A DNA stretch of 34,167 nucleotides from Gemmatimonadaceae bacterium (GTDB taxonomy: Bacteria; Gemmatimonadota; Gemmatimonadetes; Gemmatimonadales; Gemmatimonadaceae), in contig JAICYT010000016.1 in assembly GCA_025934075.1 (NCBI GenBank), positions 1 through 34,167 on the forward strand. Reading direction: 5' to 3'. The notes below the pieces were generated by a model, which was given only the letters and a program-made list of their open reading frames with translations, made no database searches and was not told where the DNA came from. Below, piece by piece: positions 25,101 to 33,500 of this stretch. Each line of letters begins with the position of its first letter. Position 1 is the stretch's first letter. The position numbers were made by a program, and so were the translations under genes.

Positions 25101-26760
25101 TTGCGCGTTCGAGCAGCGACTCGTAATCCGCGACCACGCGTTCCGCTTCGCGATAGTTGGTGAGGCTGTACGTCGCCGTATCGAGCAGCTCAGGCTTCCG
25201 CCGACCGGCGTATTTCAGGTACGTCGTCATCACGTCGGCAATCTCTGATGCGTGCGCCGAGCCAAACTGTTGTGAGGACCACCGCCGAGTGTACGCGGGA
25301 AGTGAATCGGCCGGCCAGCGATCGGGGTTCCACGCGAAATCGAGAAAGAACGAGATCGGGAACTCCATCGGCTTCAAGTCGCCGACATTCACGATCCAAA
25401 TTCGTTTGGCGCCCCACCGGTAGGAGAGGTTCATCTGGTCCCAGACACGCGCAATCGGATTCGTGTTGATCCACTTGTAGTTGCGCGGACCGCCCACGTA
25501 GTCGAAGTGGTAATAGACGCCATAACCGCCCGACCGAAGCGTGTCGCGGTGTGCTGGAAGTCGTCGAATGTTGCCCCAGTTGTCGTCGGCGAAGAGCAGC
25601 GTGACGTCGTCGGGGACGCGCATCCCCTGGTCGTAGTAGTCCTGCACTTCCTTATATAGCGCCCACAGTTGGGGCGTCGCCGAGGCGTCCTTGCCGGTCA
25701 CTTGGGAAATGATGGTTCGTTGATCGCGCACGATGCGCTCGAGCAGCGCGATGTTGCTGCCCGCGGTCATCGGCATGTCGCCGTCGCCACGCATGCCGAC
25801 CGTCACGATGCTCTCGTGAGAGCCCATGTTGCGAATTCCCTGTGCCCAAAACGCGCGCAGCATGGAGTCATTGTGCTCGTAGTTCCACTCGCCCTTGCCG
25901 TAACGTTTCCATTCTTGCTGCGCGCGCAGCATCGGCTCGTGGTGCGACGTTCCCATGACGATGCCGTATTCATCGGCGAGGACCGGGTCGAGCTTGTCGT
26001 CGTCGTTGAACGCATTGCCCCACATGGCGGGCCACAAATAATTGCCCTTGAGCCGTAGAATCAGCTCGAAGACTTTTTCATAGAACTGATGATTGATCCC
26101 GCCGAATTTTTGTTTGGCCCAGCCGGTGAGCGTGGGCGCTTCGTCGTTGAGGAAGATTCCGCGGTATTTCACTGCGGGCTCGCCGTTGGTGTGGCGGCCT
26201 GGAAGCACGAACAGATTGTCTTGATGCGCGATGGGGACGTCGGCCCACCAGTACCACGGCGACACCCCGATCTCCGCCGACAGGTCGTAGAGTCCGTAAA
26301 TCGTGCCGCGCTTGTCGCTGCCGGCGATCACAAGCGCGCGGTCGATGCCGGGAAATGGTTTGTCGACGATTTGCGTAACGAACTTCTCCCAACGTCCGGC
26401 TAGATCGCGCGCGTCGATCTTCTTTTCTCGCACCAATCGATCGATGAGCATACTCTTGCCGAGGGTGCCGGCGATTACCAGTACGCGCGCTTGCGGAATG
26501 GTGTCGATCGCGACGCTTGGCTCGTGGCCAGTGACTTTGGCGAGATCAGTCTTGAAGTCGTTCGCGGCGCGAACCACTCCTGGATAATCGCTCGCGCTCA
26601 CGAGAATCGTGGCCGGCTTGGCTGAGACAGCGAGCGGGAATCCGCGGGGTCCGGCCGATGCGGCGACGTAGTGAGATTGCGCGCGGATTTCGCCCGAGAA
26701 GATCGCGCTCACGAGGATTGATACAGTGACCAAATCTCTTTGTGCAGAGCAAAAAGACAT
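22168..26760 (-). CDS. Bifunctional GH115 alpha-glucuronidase / GH43 beta-xylosidase-arabinofuranosidase fusion
   Basis: This 1530-residue protein has an N-terminal signal (VTVSILVSAIFSGEIRAQ) and AAGG-like AAAGG 6 bases before ATG 26760. Residues about 35-970 form a complete GH115. GTIYGLYDLSAEIGVSPWYW, YRGIFLNDEAPTLTGWA (199-215), LKGNYLWPAMWGNAF (237-251) and MGTSHHEPMLRAQQEW (269-284) are family blocks, and YVSMEAEHYSRAV starts its C-terminal module. GH115 removes (4-O-methyl)glucuronic acid from xylan. Residues about 1015-1310 are a GH43 propeller: AGFYPDPSITRVG (base Asp1026), DGIDPSFFFDD (Asp1133), WIEAPHILKHDGKYY (acid Glu1198). A beta-sandwich typical of GH43 xylosidases follows (REDFNGPSLAPYWTLMR to GTFFGMYAY). 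Normal GH115 and GH43 enzymes are separate proteins of about 850-950 and 500-550 residues. There is no stop or frame break between the halves. Confidence 0.95.
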   Translation of the reverse strand: MSFCSAQRDLVTVSILVSAIFSGEIRAQSHYVAASAGPRGFPLAVSAKPATILVSASDYPGVVRAANDFKTDLAKVTGHEPSVAIDTIPQARVLVIAGTLGKSMLIDRLVREKKIDARDLAGRWEKFVTQIVDKPFPGIDRALVIAGSDKRGTIYGLYDLSAEIGVSPWYWWADVPIAHQDNLFVLPGRHTNGEPAVKYRGIFLNDEAPTLTGWAKQKFGGINHQFYEKVFELILRLKGNYLWPAMWGNAFNDDDKLDPVLADEYGIVMGTSHHEPMLRAQQEWKRYGKGEWNYEHNDSMLRAFWAQGIRNMGSHESIVTVGMRGDGDMPMTAGSNIALLERIVRDQRTIISQVTGKDASATPQLWALYKEVQDYYDQGMRVPDDVTLLFADDNWGNIRRLPAHRDTLRSGGYGVYYHFDYVGGPRNYKWINTNPIARVWDQMNLSYRWGAKRIWIVNVGDLKPMEFPISFFLDFAWNPDRWPADSLPAYTRRWSSQQFGSAHASEIADVMTTYLKYAGRRKPELLDTATYSLTNYREAERVVADYESLLERAKALSTALPANTRDAFYELVLHPIEAASNLNDLYVTVAKNHLYALQGRAMTNDLADSARLLFERDAEISRRYNTQLAGGKWDHMMDQTHIGYTYWQEPPRNVMPRVDVIQLPVAADMGVAIVEQNRPTFVRGSGRGGPFASPNGAGMISREPTLPGFDPYQRQTYHLDIYNRGQTPFDYTVQTGEPWLIVSPARGRVDKEQRVAVSIDWNRAPTGQQRQPITISATGGKFIVQAVINNPATPRPDAVAGFVEGDGYVSMEAEHYSRAVSAGSINWLRVPDLGRTGSAMTETPVTAPSQTLSPSAARLEYRVFMFDSGAVKVDAYLAPTLSFSGSKDGLRYAISFDDQAPQIINIQSDTSTRTWEKFVADNIIVATSQHALAHAGEHTLEVWAVDPGVVVQKLVIEARPIGQSYFGPPESFHRDVGGPNATIGQRTTTSARFDWFTYEGRDSIYKTLKAGPSQYLNPIFAGFYPDPSITRVGDNYYAVNSSFVYFPGVPIFRSKDLVHWTQIGHVLDRPSQLNVDSAGISRGIFAPVIREYAGTYYMITTLVDRGGNFFVTAKDPAGPWSDPIWLPEIDGIDPSFFFDDNGKAYVINNGPPVGQPLYNGHRAIWIQAFDRATNKLVGPRSVIVNGGVDLSKKPIWIEAPHILKHDGKYYLICAEGGTADQHSEVVFRSDSATGPYVPFAGNPILTQRHLDPARPFPITSTGHADFVETPTGEWWAIFLGTRPYEDDTYNIGRETFMLPVHWVDGWPIILTGTQTVPYVVDAPKLPRDAASPVPMNGNFTLREDFNGPSLAPYWTLMRTPHERWYDLDSKPGWLTIRARHADIGQPAQPSFVGRRQQHLIASASTAMVFVPNVVGDKAGMVAFQNESHYYFLGITRRGSQNVVQLEMHNGKATPDSGAVLASVPLHLPANATLYLKIDARGGRYDFYYGTRPNEWMPLMRDADGTILSTKKAGGFVGTFFGMYAYSATPQ

Positions 26761-26800
26761 CGCAACCTTTTGTCAGGAAGCTGGTTAAGGACGCGGATCG

Positions 26801-27277
26801 CTACTGACGCTGACTCGCCCGCCCCGATCTGATGAGACTTGGATCAGTCGACGACAACGGATGCTGCGACACGAAAATCACCCCGGCGCCATGCCCGAGC
26901 CCCCAACGTCCGGTCGCGGCAATTCCGTCGAAGTACCTGATGAACGAAACCGTACTCACGGCGATGTCGCGGAGGGTCGACGTCCCGCCGAGGAAAGTGT
27001 TGTCCAAGTAGACGCGAACTTCGCTCGGCGCCGCGAAGCTATCAGTTCCGCGTGTCTGCAGCCAGTTCGAACGGAGCGCCTCGACCGCATCGTACGCAGT
27101 CAGGAAGTGGTTCTCGACGAGTTGCCGCTGCGTGATGATGGAACGATCTGCATTGGAGCCGTCTGCCGCAGTGCGATGCAGCGCACACGACGGGGTGAGC
27201 ACGATGACAAAGAGCGGCATCAACTGGCGAAATGCGGAGCGCACGGAAACCACCGCTGAGGTCGAACCCAATTGCAC
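26801..27277 (-). CDS. Small plug-domain-like lipoprotein, function unknown
   Basis: This protein has up to 158 residues with a lipoprotein-like signal (RQLMPLFVIVLTPSC, Cys31). The listed start is GTG 27277. GTG 27244, preceded by GGTGG, would give a neater signal and is a real alternative. After the Cys, ITQRQLVENHFLTAYDAVEALRS and then VRVYLDNTFLGGTSTLRDI, IRYFDGIAATGRWGLGHGAG and VIFVSQ follow the pattern of a TonB-receptor plug (a VYLDG-like strand, then an IxYFDGxxAxxRWGxGHxxGVIxV strand pair) but without any barrel. I associate this type with Gemmatimonadota, where it recurs as hypothetical proteins. It could interact with TonB-dependent receptors such as SusC, but that is speculation. 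It lies 40 bases upstream of the GH115-GH43 gene, in the same direction. Confidence 0.75.
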   Translation of the reverse strand: MQLGSTSAVVSVRSAFRQLMPLFVIVLTPSCALHRTAADGSNADRSIITQRQLVENHFLTAYDAVEALRSNWLQTRGTDSFAAPSEVRVYLDNTFLGGTSTLRDIAVSTVSFIRYFDGIAATGRWGLGHGAGVIFVSQHPLSSTDPSLIRSGRASQRQ

Positions 27278-27338
27278 TCGGGTATGATGAAGCGGGCACT
27301 AACGGACCGCAAGAACTACGCGCCCGCGGGGCTGGATG

Positions 27339-29132
27339 CTATGGTCGAACGCCATCGCGGAGGGAGGCCACACGGCGTTCGCGCTCCTCACGTTCTTCGC
27401 GTTCGCTGGGACCCGTGTCACGCTCGTCGGCGGTTTCCCGCGGCAACTCTTGCTCGACAAGTCGAAGAGGCGGGCGAGCCTCCGACGTTGCCGGCAGACG
27501 AAGACGGAATGTGCTGCCGCTTCCGGGCGTCGAATCGACGCTCAGCTCGCCATTGAGCAGCTCGGCCAGCCGTCGCGAGATCGGTAGACCGAGACCGGTT
27601 CCGTCCTGTAACTGGGTCTTTCCGAGCTGAACGAACTCATGGAAGATTCGCTCCAGATCTTCCTTGGAGATGCCTTCGCCGTGATCGATCACTTCGACCA
27701 GCAGGCCGCCGTCATCTGTGCGCGAACAAAGCACGCTGATCGGGCGCCCTCGTCCAAACTTGATCGCGTTCGATAGCAAGTTGAGCAGAATCTGGCGTAC
27801 GCGTCGCGGATCGGATACGACTCTGATCGGTGCGTCGCCCTTGATCTCGAGCGAGAGCGACGACCCGTGCTCGTCGGCGAGCGGTCGAACGGTCACGAAG
27901 AGATCGTCGATCAATCCGGGGAATTCCACCGGCTGCAACCGGAGATCGATCTTGCCCGCTTCGATCTTCGACAAGTCGAGAACGTCGTTCACGAGCTCGA
28001 GCAGATGCCGAGCGGCCTTCTGCGTCCGCTCGATTCCTTCGGCCTGTTTTTCGTTGAGCGGACCATATATACGCTCTAATAGCAGCGTGCTGTAGCCCAG
28101 TACGGCGTTGATGGGCGTGCGGAGCTCGTGGCTCATCGACGCGTAGAAGCGACTGCGCGCCGTCATCGCGCGCTCGAGGTCGAGCTGGCGGCGATGCAGC
28201 TCCTCGTTCAGCATCTTGAGCTCACTCGCGGATTCGGTGAGCGACTCTGCCTGCTCCCGAAGCGCAGCTTCGTGGCGCACGCGTTCGGAAATGTCGCGAA
28301 CGATCAACGTGTAGGTGCGACCCTGAGCTGTATCGAGACACGAGACCGAGGCCTCGATCGGGAACGTCGCACCAGTTGCGCGACGCGCCGTGAACGAGTG
28401 TGGCTGACCTTCAGCGGCCGACCGGCGAGCGTCCGTTCGGTGTTGCTCCGCCGTCGAGCAGAGGGTCGACATCGCGTCGGCACCTACGCCTTCGGGGAAG
28501 AATCGCGCGATCGAGCTGCCAATGGCATCATCGGTCGTCGTCCCGAACATGCGTTCGGCCGCGCCGTTGATCAGCGAGATCTTGCCGTCCGCGTCGAACA
28601 GAACGATGGCGTCCATTGCCGATCCGACGATCTCCCGGAAGCGAGCTTCGGATTGCAGCAGCTCGCGCATGTGACGAAGCTCGAGCTCCTGCCGCTCGAT
28701 GTCGTGAATGCGCTGCTCTTGTTCCGCGATGCGTCGCCGTTGCACGTGGAGATCGACGAAGACTTGAACCTTCGATCGAAGGATCTCGGGTTGAAACGGC
28801 TTGGAGATGTAGTCGACCGCGCCGACCGAGTATCCTTTGAAAACGTAGTCCTCGTCCTTGCTGATGGCCGTGAGAAAGATGATCGGCACGTGCTTCGTGC
28901 GATCGCGCGCCTTGATCATGCTCGCGGTCTCGAAGCCATTCATGCCAGGCATCTGCACATCGAGCAGGATGACGGCGAATTCGCGCTCGAGCAGACAGCG
29001 CAGCGCTGATTCGCCCGATTGCGCGCGGACGAGTCGTTGTCCGAGCGGCTCGAGGATCGCTTCGAGCGCAAGAAGATTCTCCGCGCGGTCGTCGACGAGA
29101 AGGATGTCGACTTGCTCCGCCGCGCTCGTCAT
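27339..29132 (-). CDS. REC-PAS-histidine kinase signalling protein
   Basis: This 597-residue soluble signalling protein has no membrane segment. It begins with a receiver domain (VDILLVDDRAENLLAL, phosphoacceptor Asp58 in VILLDVQMPGMNG, Lys in YISKPFQ). A short coiled coil (about 130-162) leads to a PAS domain (about 163-290; RFREIVGSAMDAIVLFDADG). A second coiled coil leads to the histidine kinase core: [19 protein letters not shown] with His335, NLLSNAIKFGRG (N box), DHGEGI (G1) and GTGLGLPISRRLAELL (G2). The C-terminal tail is charged and low in complexity (SEREEREERERR). The ATG overlaps the cheB stop as ATGA, so it is the last gene of a tightly coupled operon. The input receiver suggests it is driven by phosphotransfer from another kinase, perhaps the poly-HAMP kinase upstream. 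Confidence 0.93.
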   Translation of the reverse strand: MTSAAEQVDILLVDDRAENLLALEAILEPLGQRLVRAQSGESALRCLLEREFAVILLDVQMPGMNGFETASMIKARDRTKHVPIIFLTAISKDEDYVFKGYSVGAVDYISKPFQPEILRSKVQVFVDLHVQRRRIAEQEQRIHDIERQELELRHMRELLQSEARFREIVGSAMDAIVLFDADGKISLINGAAERMFGTTTDDAIGSSIARFFPEGVGADAMSTLCSTAEQHRTDARRSAAEGQPHSFTARRATGATFPIEASVSCLDTAQGRTYTLIVRDISERVRHEAALREQAESLTESASELKMLNEELHRRQLDLERAMTARSRFYASMSHELRTPINAVLGYSTLLLERIYGPLNEKQAEGIERTQKAARHLLELVNDVLDLSKIEAGKIDLRLQPVEFPGLIDDLFVTVRPLADEHGSSLSLEIKGDAPIRVVSDPRRVRQILLNLLSNAIKFGRGRPISVLCSRTDDGGLLVEVIDHGEGISKEDLERIFHEFVQLGKTQLQDGTGLGLPISRRLAELLNGELSVDSTPGSGSTFRLRLPATSEARPPLRLVEQELPRETADERDTGPSEREEREERERRVASLRDGVRP

Positions 29133-29716
29133 CTACGCTCCGAATGGCGAGCGCTTTCCACAGGGAGCGACGCGAGCGTGGCGGCGATCTGCTCGATCGA
29201 GAGGGCGCGGGCGTTCGGAACGGATCGAAGCGCCGCTGTGGGCATGGCCGGGCTCTCGGCGGTCGACGGGAGCTGAACGAGCGCCAGGCCTCCGCGATCG
29301 TGGATGCGCTTGAGACCCCGCGCGCCATCCGCGTTCGCGCCAGTGAGCACGACACCGACAGAGTGTTCGCCGTAACTATCTGCCGCCGACACGAGCGTCA
29401 CATCGATCGATGGCCGGCTGTACCGGACAGGCTCGTCGGTCGAAAGCGCGAAATGTCCGTCTTCGATGAGCAGATGATAATCAGCGGGCGCCACGTAGAC
29501 GGTGCCGGTTTCGATAGGCGCCTTGTCGTCGACTTCGCAAACGAACAGCGGCGTACAGTCCTGAAGCAGCGACGGCAGCAGTTGGCCCGAACGCTTGTGC
29601 CGATGTTGGACAATCACCAATGGAAGTCCAAAGCCCGCTGGCAATTCGCGGATCAGCTCGCGAAGCGCCGCGAGTCCGCCCCACGATGTTCCCACCACGA
29701 TGATCTCGTATGCCAC
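29129..29716 (-). CDS. cheB: CheB-type protein-glutamate methylesterase, stand-alone catalytic domain
   Basis: This 195-residue CheB methylesterase/deamidase domain lacks the usual N-terminal receiver. I start it at GTG 29716 (VAYEIIVVGTSWGG), two bases after the cheR stop. The frame is open to 30430, but that part is only the out-of-frame shadow of cheR. The triad is visible: Ser11 in GTSWGG, His38 in IVQHRHKRSG and Asp130 in LTGANADGARG. CheB removes methyl groups that CheR adds to glutamates of chemoreceptors. Without a receiver it cannot be controlled by CheA phosphorylation in the usual way. No chemoreceptor, CheA or CheW gene lies beside it. The partner is more likely the HAMP-rich kinase of the same operon. 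Confidence 0.92.
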   Translation of the reverse strand: MAYEIIVVGTSWGGLAALRELIRELPAGFGLPLVIVQHRHKRSGQLLPSLLQDCTPLFVCEVDDKAPIETGTVYVAPADYHLLIEDGHFALSTDEPVRYSRPSIDVTLVSAADSYGEHSVGVVLTGANADGARGLKRIHDRGGLALVQLPSTAESPAMPTAALRSVPNARALSIEQIAATLASLPVESARHSERR

Positions 29717-29718
29717 GG

Positions 29719-30591
29719 CTACCTGATTTTCCTGTACAGCTTCTCGCGCGGATGGAGCTTCTCGTAGCAAGGCTCGTACTGCGAGAACCGTAAAGACTCC
29801 TTGCTGCCAAGCGCGAGAATGCCGAGCATGACCAGGCTGTCGTAAAACAGCGTGTGAACGCGGTTTTGGAGATCCCGATCGAAGTAGATGAGGACGTTGC
29901 GGCAGAAGATGACGGTGAACTCGCTGAACGACCGATCGGTAACGAGGTTGTGCTGCGAAAACACCGTGTTGCGCGTGAGCGACGGACTGAACAGTGCGCC
30001 GTCGTACTTCGCCGTATAGTACTCGGAGAACGAGCGTTTGCCGCCGGCGCGAATATAGTTCTCCGTGTATTCCTGCATGCGGTTGAGCGGAAAGATTCCC
30101 GCACGCGCTTGTTGGAGCACCGCGTCGTTGATGTCCGTCGCATAGATGCGCGTCCGCTCGAGCAAGCCTTCCTCCTCGAGCACGATCGCCGTCGAGTAGA
30201 CCTCTTCGCCGCTCGAGCAGCCCGCATGCCAGATGCGAATGAACGGATACGTGCGTAATAGCGGCACCACCTCTTCGCGAAAGACCTGATAGAATCCCGG
30301 ATCGCGAAACATCGCGGTGACGCTGACCGACAGATCGAGCAGCAGCCGCTCCATGGCCGCCGAGTCGTGGAGGACGAGCGCCTGAAGCTCTGAGATCGAG
30401 CTCAGGCCTTCGGCTTCGGTCCGCTTCCACAACCGCCGCCGAATCGATGCGTACGCATACGATCGAAAATCAAAGCCATAGTGACGAAACACTCCTTCCA
30501 ACAACAACTCGATCTCGATCCGCTCGAGTTCCGGGTTGTACGAAAGTGGTGGCCCGTCGAGCGCCTCGTCAGGCGTCAGCGGTACAGCCAT
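29719..30591 (-). CDS. cheR: CheR-type protein-glutamate methyltransferase
   Basis: This 290-residue SAM-dependent methyltransferase is predicted to act on glutamates in signalling helices. I start at ATG 30591 ([13 protein letters not shown]), which overlaps the end of the hybrid kinase gene by 16 bases. The frame extends to 30666 inside that gene with no support. The N-terminal helical domain (IEIELLLEGVFRHYGFDFRSY, ASIRRRLWKR) is followed by the SAM site WHAGCSSGEEVYS. Next come RIYATDINDAVLQQARAG, the beta-subdomain, and FCRNVLIYFDRDLQNRV, all standard CheR motifs. It has no TPR extension and no receptor-tethering motif that I can see. It is translated with cheB, 2 bases downstream, as an adaptation pair. 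Confidence 0.94.
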   Translation of the reverse strand: MAVPLTPDEALDGPPLSYNPELERIEIELLLEGVFRHYGFDFRSYAYASIRRRLWKRTEAEGLSSISELQALVLHDSAAMERLLLDLSVSVTAMFRDPGFYQVFREEVVPLLRTYPFIRIWHAGCSSGEEVYSTAIVLEEEGLLERTRIYATDINDAVLQQARAGIFPLNRMQEYTENYIRAGGKRSFSEYYTAKYDGALFSPSLTRNTVFSQHNLVTDRSFSEFTVIFCRNVLIYFDRDLQNRVHTLFYDSLVMLGILALGSKESLRFSQYEPCYEKLHPREKLYRKIR

Positions 30592-33500
30592 ACTCGCATC
30601 AGACTCAGCAGCTGCTCCGTGTCCACCGGTTTGGTGATGTAGTCCGACGCTCCCGCTTCGATGCACTTCTCACGATCTCCCTTCATTGCTTTCGCTGTCA
30701 GCGCGATGATCGGCAAGCCTCTGAATTCCGCGTGCTCGCGGATTGCGCGTGTCGTCTCGTATCCATCCATGCCCGGCATCATGACGTCCATCAAGACCAG
30801 ATCGATGCCCGGCGTCGACTCGAGCTTGGCGATTGCATCGCGCCCATTCTCCGCGAACGAGACATTCATGCCGTGCTCTTCGAGCACACTCGTCAGCGAG
30901 AAGATGTTTCGCACGTCGTCGTCGACGACGAGCACGTGTTTGCCGGCGAATACGGCGTCGGTGGTGTGCAGCCGCTCGAGCATCCGGCGCTTTTGCTCCG
31001 GCAAACGTGCTTCCACCCGGTGCAGAAAGAGCGCCGTCTCATCCAACAATCGTTCCGGCGACTTCACATCCTTCACGATGATCGTCTCGGCAAATTTTCG
31101 CAGTCGCGTCTCTTCCGCCTGGCTGAGATCCTTGCCCGTATAAATGATGATCGGCAGCTCCGACATCGCGGGATCGGATTTTACCGTTTCCAGTAGCTGG
31201 AATCCGTCACTGCCGCCGGCGAGTCCGAGGTCGAGCACCATGCAATCGAAATGCGTCGTCTTGAGTTTCTCGAGCGCCTCTTCGGCCGAACCGACGGCGG
31301 TGATCTCGACGTCTTCATCCGCGATCAGCTCGACCATGCTCCTGCGCTGCGACTCGTCGTCTTCGACGACGAGGAGGCGCTTCACCTGCTGATCGATGAA
31401 CGTCGAGATCTTGTTGAATGAATCCTCGAGTGCTTCCTTCGACACCGGTTTCTCGAGGTAGGCGATCGCGCCGGCTTTCAGTCCTTGTTGACGCTCGCGA
31501 ATGCCGGTGATGATGTGCACCGGGATGTGTCGAGTTTCGGGGTGATGCTTGAGTCGATCGAGCACGCCCCATCCGTCCATGCCCGGCATGTCGATGTCGA
31601 GCGTAATGGCGTCGGGGCGGAAAGCATGCGCGAGGTTCAGCCCTACTTCGCCATCGAGCGCGACCAGTCCCTTGAACCCTTTGTCGTGTGCCATGTCCAA
31701 GAGAATCTTGGCGAAGCTCGTGTCGTTCTCGACGATGAGCACGACACGATCGCCCGGCTCGACGGTGCCGCGATCATCGTTGACAGCAGCTTCCTGAGGC
31801 GGCTCGGCCGTTGCGATGGCGGAGTCATCATCCCACGGCTGCGTAGCGCGCGGCGTGCGGCGCATTGCGCGGAAAGGACGCGGAGTGCTCGGCGGTTGCG
31901 GTTCGCGACTGGTCGTTTCGGCGCTGCCGGGTTGAGTCGGCGGCGGAACGAAGCGGACCGGCACGACGAGGGTAAACGTGCTCCCTTGCCCGGGGGCGCT
32001 GTCCACGCGAATCTCGCCGCCGAGCAGACGCGCGATCTCACGACTGATCGAGAGGCCGAGGCCTGTGCCGCCGTATTTGCGGCTCGTCGTTCCGTCGGCT
32101 TGCTGGAAGGCCTCGAAGATCAGCTTTTGTTTGTCTTTGGGAATGCCAATTCCCGTATCGCGCACCTCGAAGGCAACGATGCCGCCCTCGGCGCGATCCA
32201 GCGAGCGGCTCGCGTAGCGCCGCGTTGTGTCGGGCCGATAGATGTTCAGTGTCACGCCACCCTCGGACGTGAACTTGAAGGCGTTCGAGAGGAGGTTCTT
32301 CAGAATCTGTTGCAATCGCTGTCCGTCAACGAACAGCGATCGCGGAGCGTCCGGCGCGATCGTCACATCGAATCTGAGATTCTTCTCCTCGGCCACTGGC
32401 CGGAACGTGCGGTCGACAAAATCCCGAACGTCGGCCATCGGAACGTCGACGGCATCGACTTCCATCTTCCCGGCCTCGACCTTGGACAGATCGAGAATAT
32501 CGTTGATCAGATTCAGCAGGTCGGTGCCTGAGGAATAGATCGTGGAGGCGTATTCGATCTGCTTCTTCGTGAGATTCCTGTCTTTGTTCTCGGTGAGCAG
32601 CTTGGCGAGAATGAGCAGTGAATTGAGCGGCGTCCGCAGCTCGTGCGACATGTTCGCCAAGAATTCGTTCTTGTACTTGGAGCTGAGCGAGAGTTGGTCC
32701 GCCTTCTCCTCGAGCGCGACGCGTGCCGCCTCGACCTCGCGATTCTTTTGCTCGACCTTTGCGTTCTGCTCCGCGAGCAGCGACGCCTTCTCTTCGAGCT
32801 CCTCGTTGACTTGTTGCAGCTCTTCCTGCTGCTCCTTGAGCAGCTCTTCGGATTGGCGCAGCGTGCGCGCCTGCGCCTCGAGCTCGTGGTTCGACTTCTT
32901 GAGCTCTTCTTGCTGCTGCTGCAGCTCCTTCGACTGACTCTGCAGCTCCTGCGTGAGCTGCTGCGACTGCTCCAGCAATTCCTCGGTGCGCATGTTTGCC
33001 TGAATCATGTTCAGCACGACGCCGATCGATTCGGCGAGTTGGTCGAGGAACGTCTGGTGGATCTGGCTGAACGGCAGGAAGCTCGCGAGCTCGATTACCG
33101 CTTTGACGTCGCCCTCGAACAGAATGGGCAGCACGATAATGTTGCGCGGTGGCGCTTCGCCGAGGCCCGAGGTGATCTGGATGTAGTCATCGGGCACGTT
33201 CTGGAGGAGAATCGGCTGCTTCTCCAGCGCGGCTTGACCAACGAGTCCTTCGCCCGGCGCGAACCGATTCGCGACGTGTTTTCGCGCGCGGTAGGCATAG
33301 CTCGCGATGAGCTTGAGCAGCGTGTCGTCCGTCTCTTGATCGGCGATGAAGAATGCGCCGTGATGAGCTGACACCAACGGTGTCAGCTCCGACATGATGA
33401 GCCGCGAGACAGACTCGAGATCCTTCTGGCCCTGCATCATGCGGCTGAACTTTGCCAGGTTGGTCTTGAGCCAGTCTTGCTCCTGGTTGCGCTCCGTCGT

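Noticed and set aside
29717..30430. N-terminal extension of cheB giving a 433-residue protein
   Set aside because: The extra part lies wholly within cheR in another frame and is Arg/Ser-rich with no receiver domain; GTG 29716 gives a complete CheB domain.
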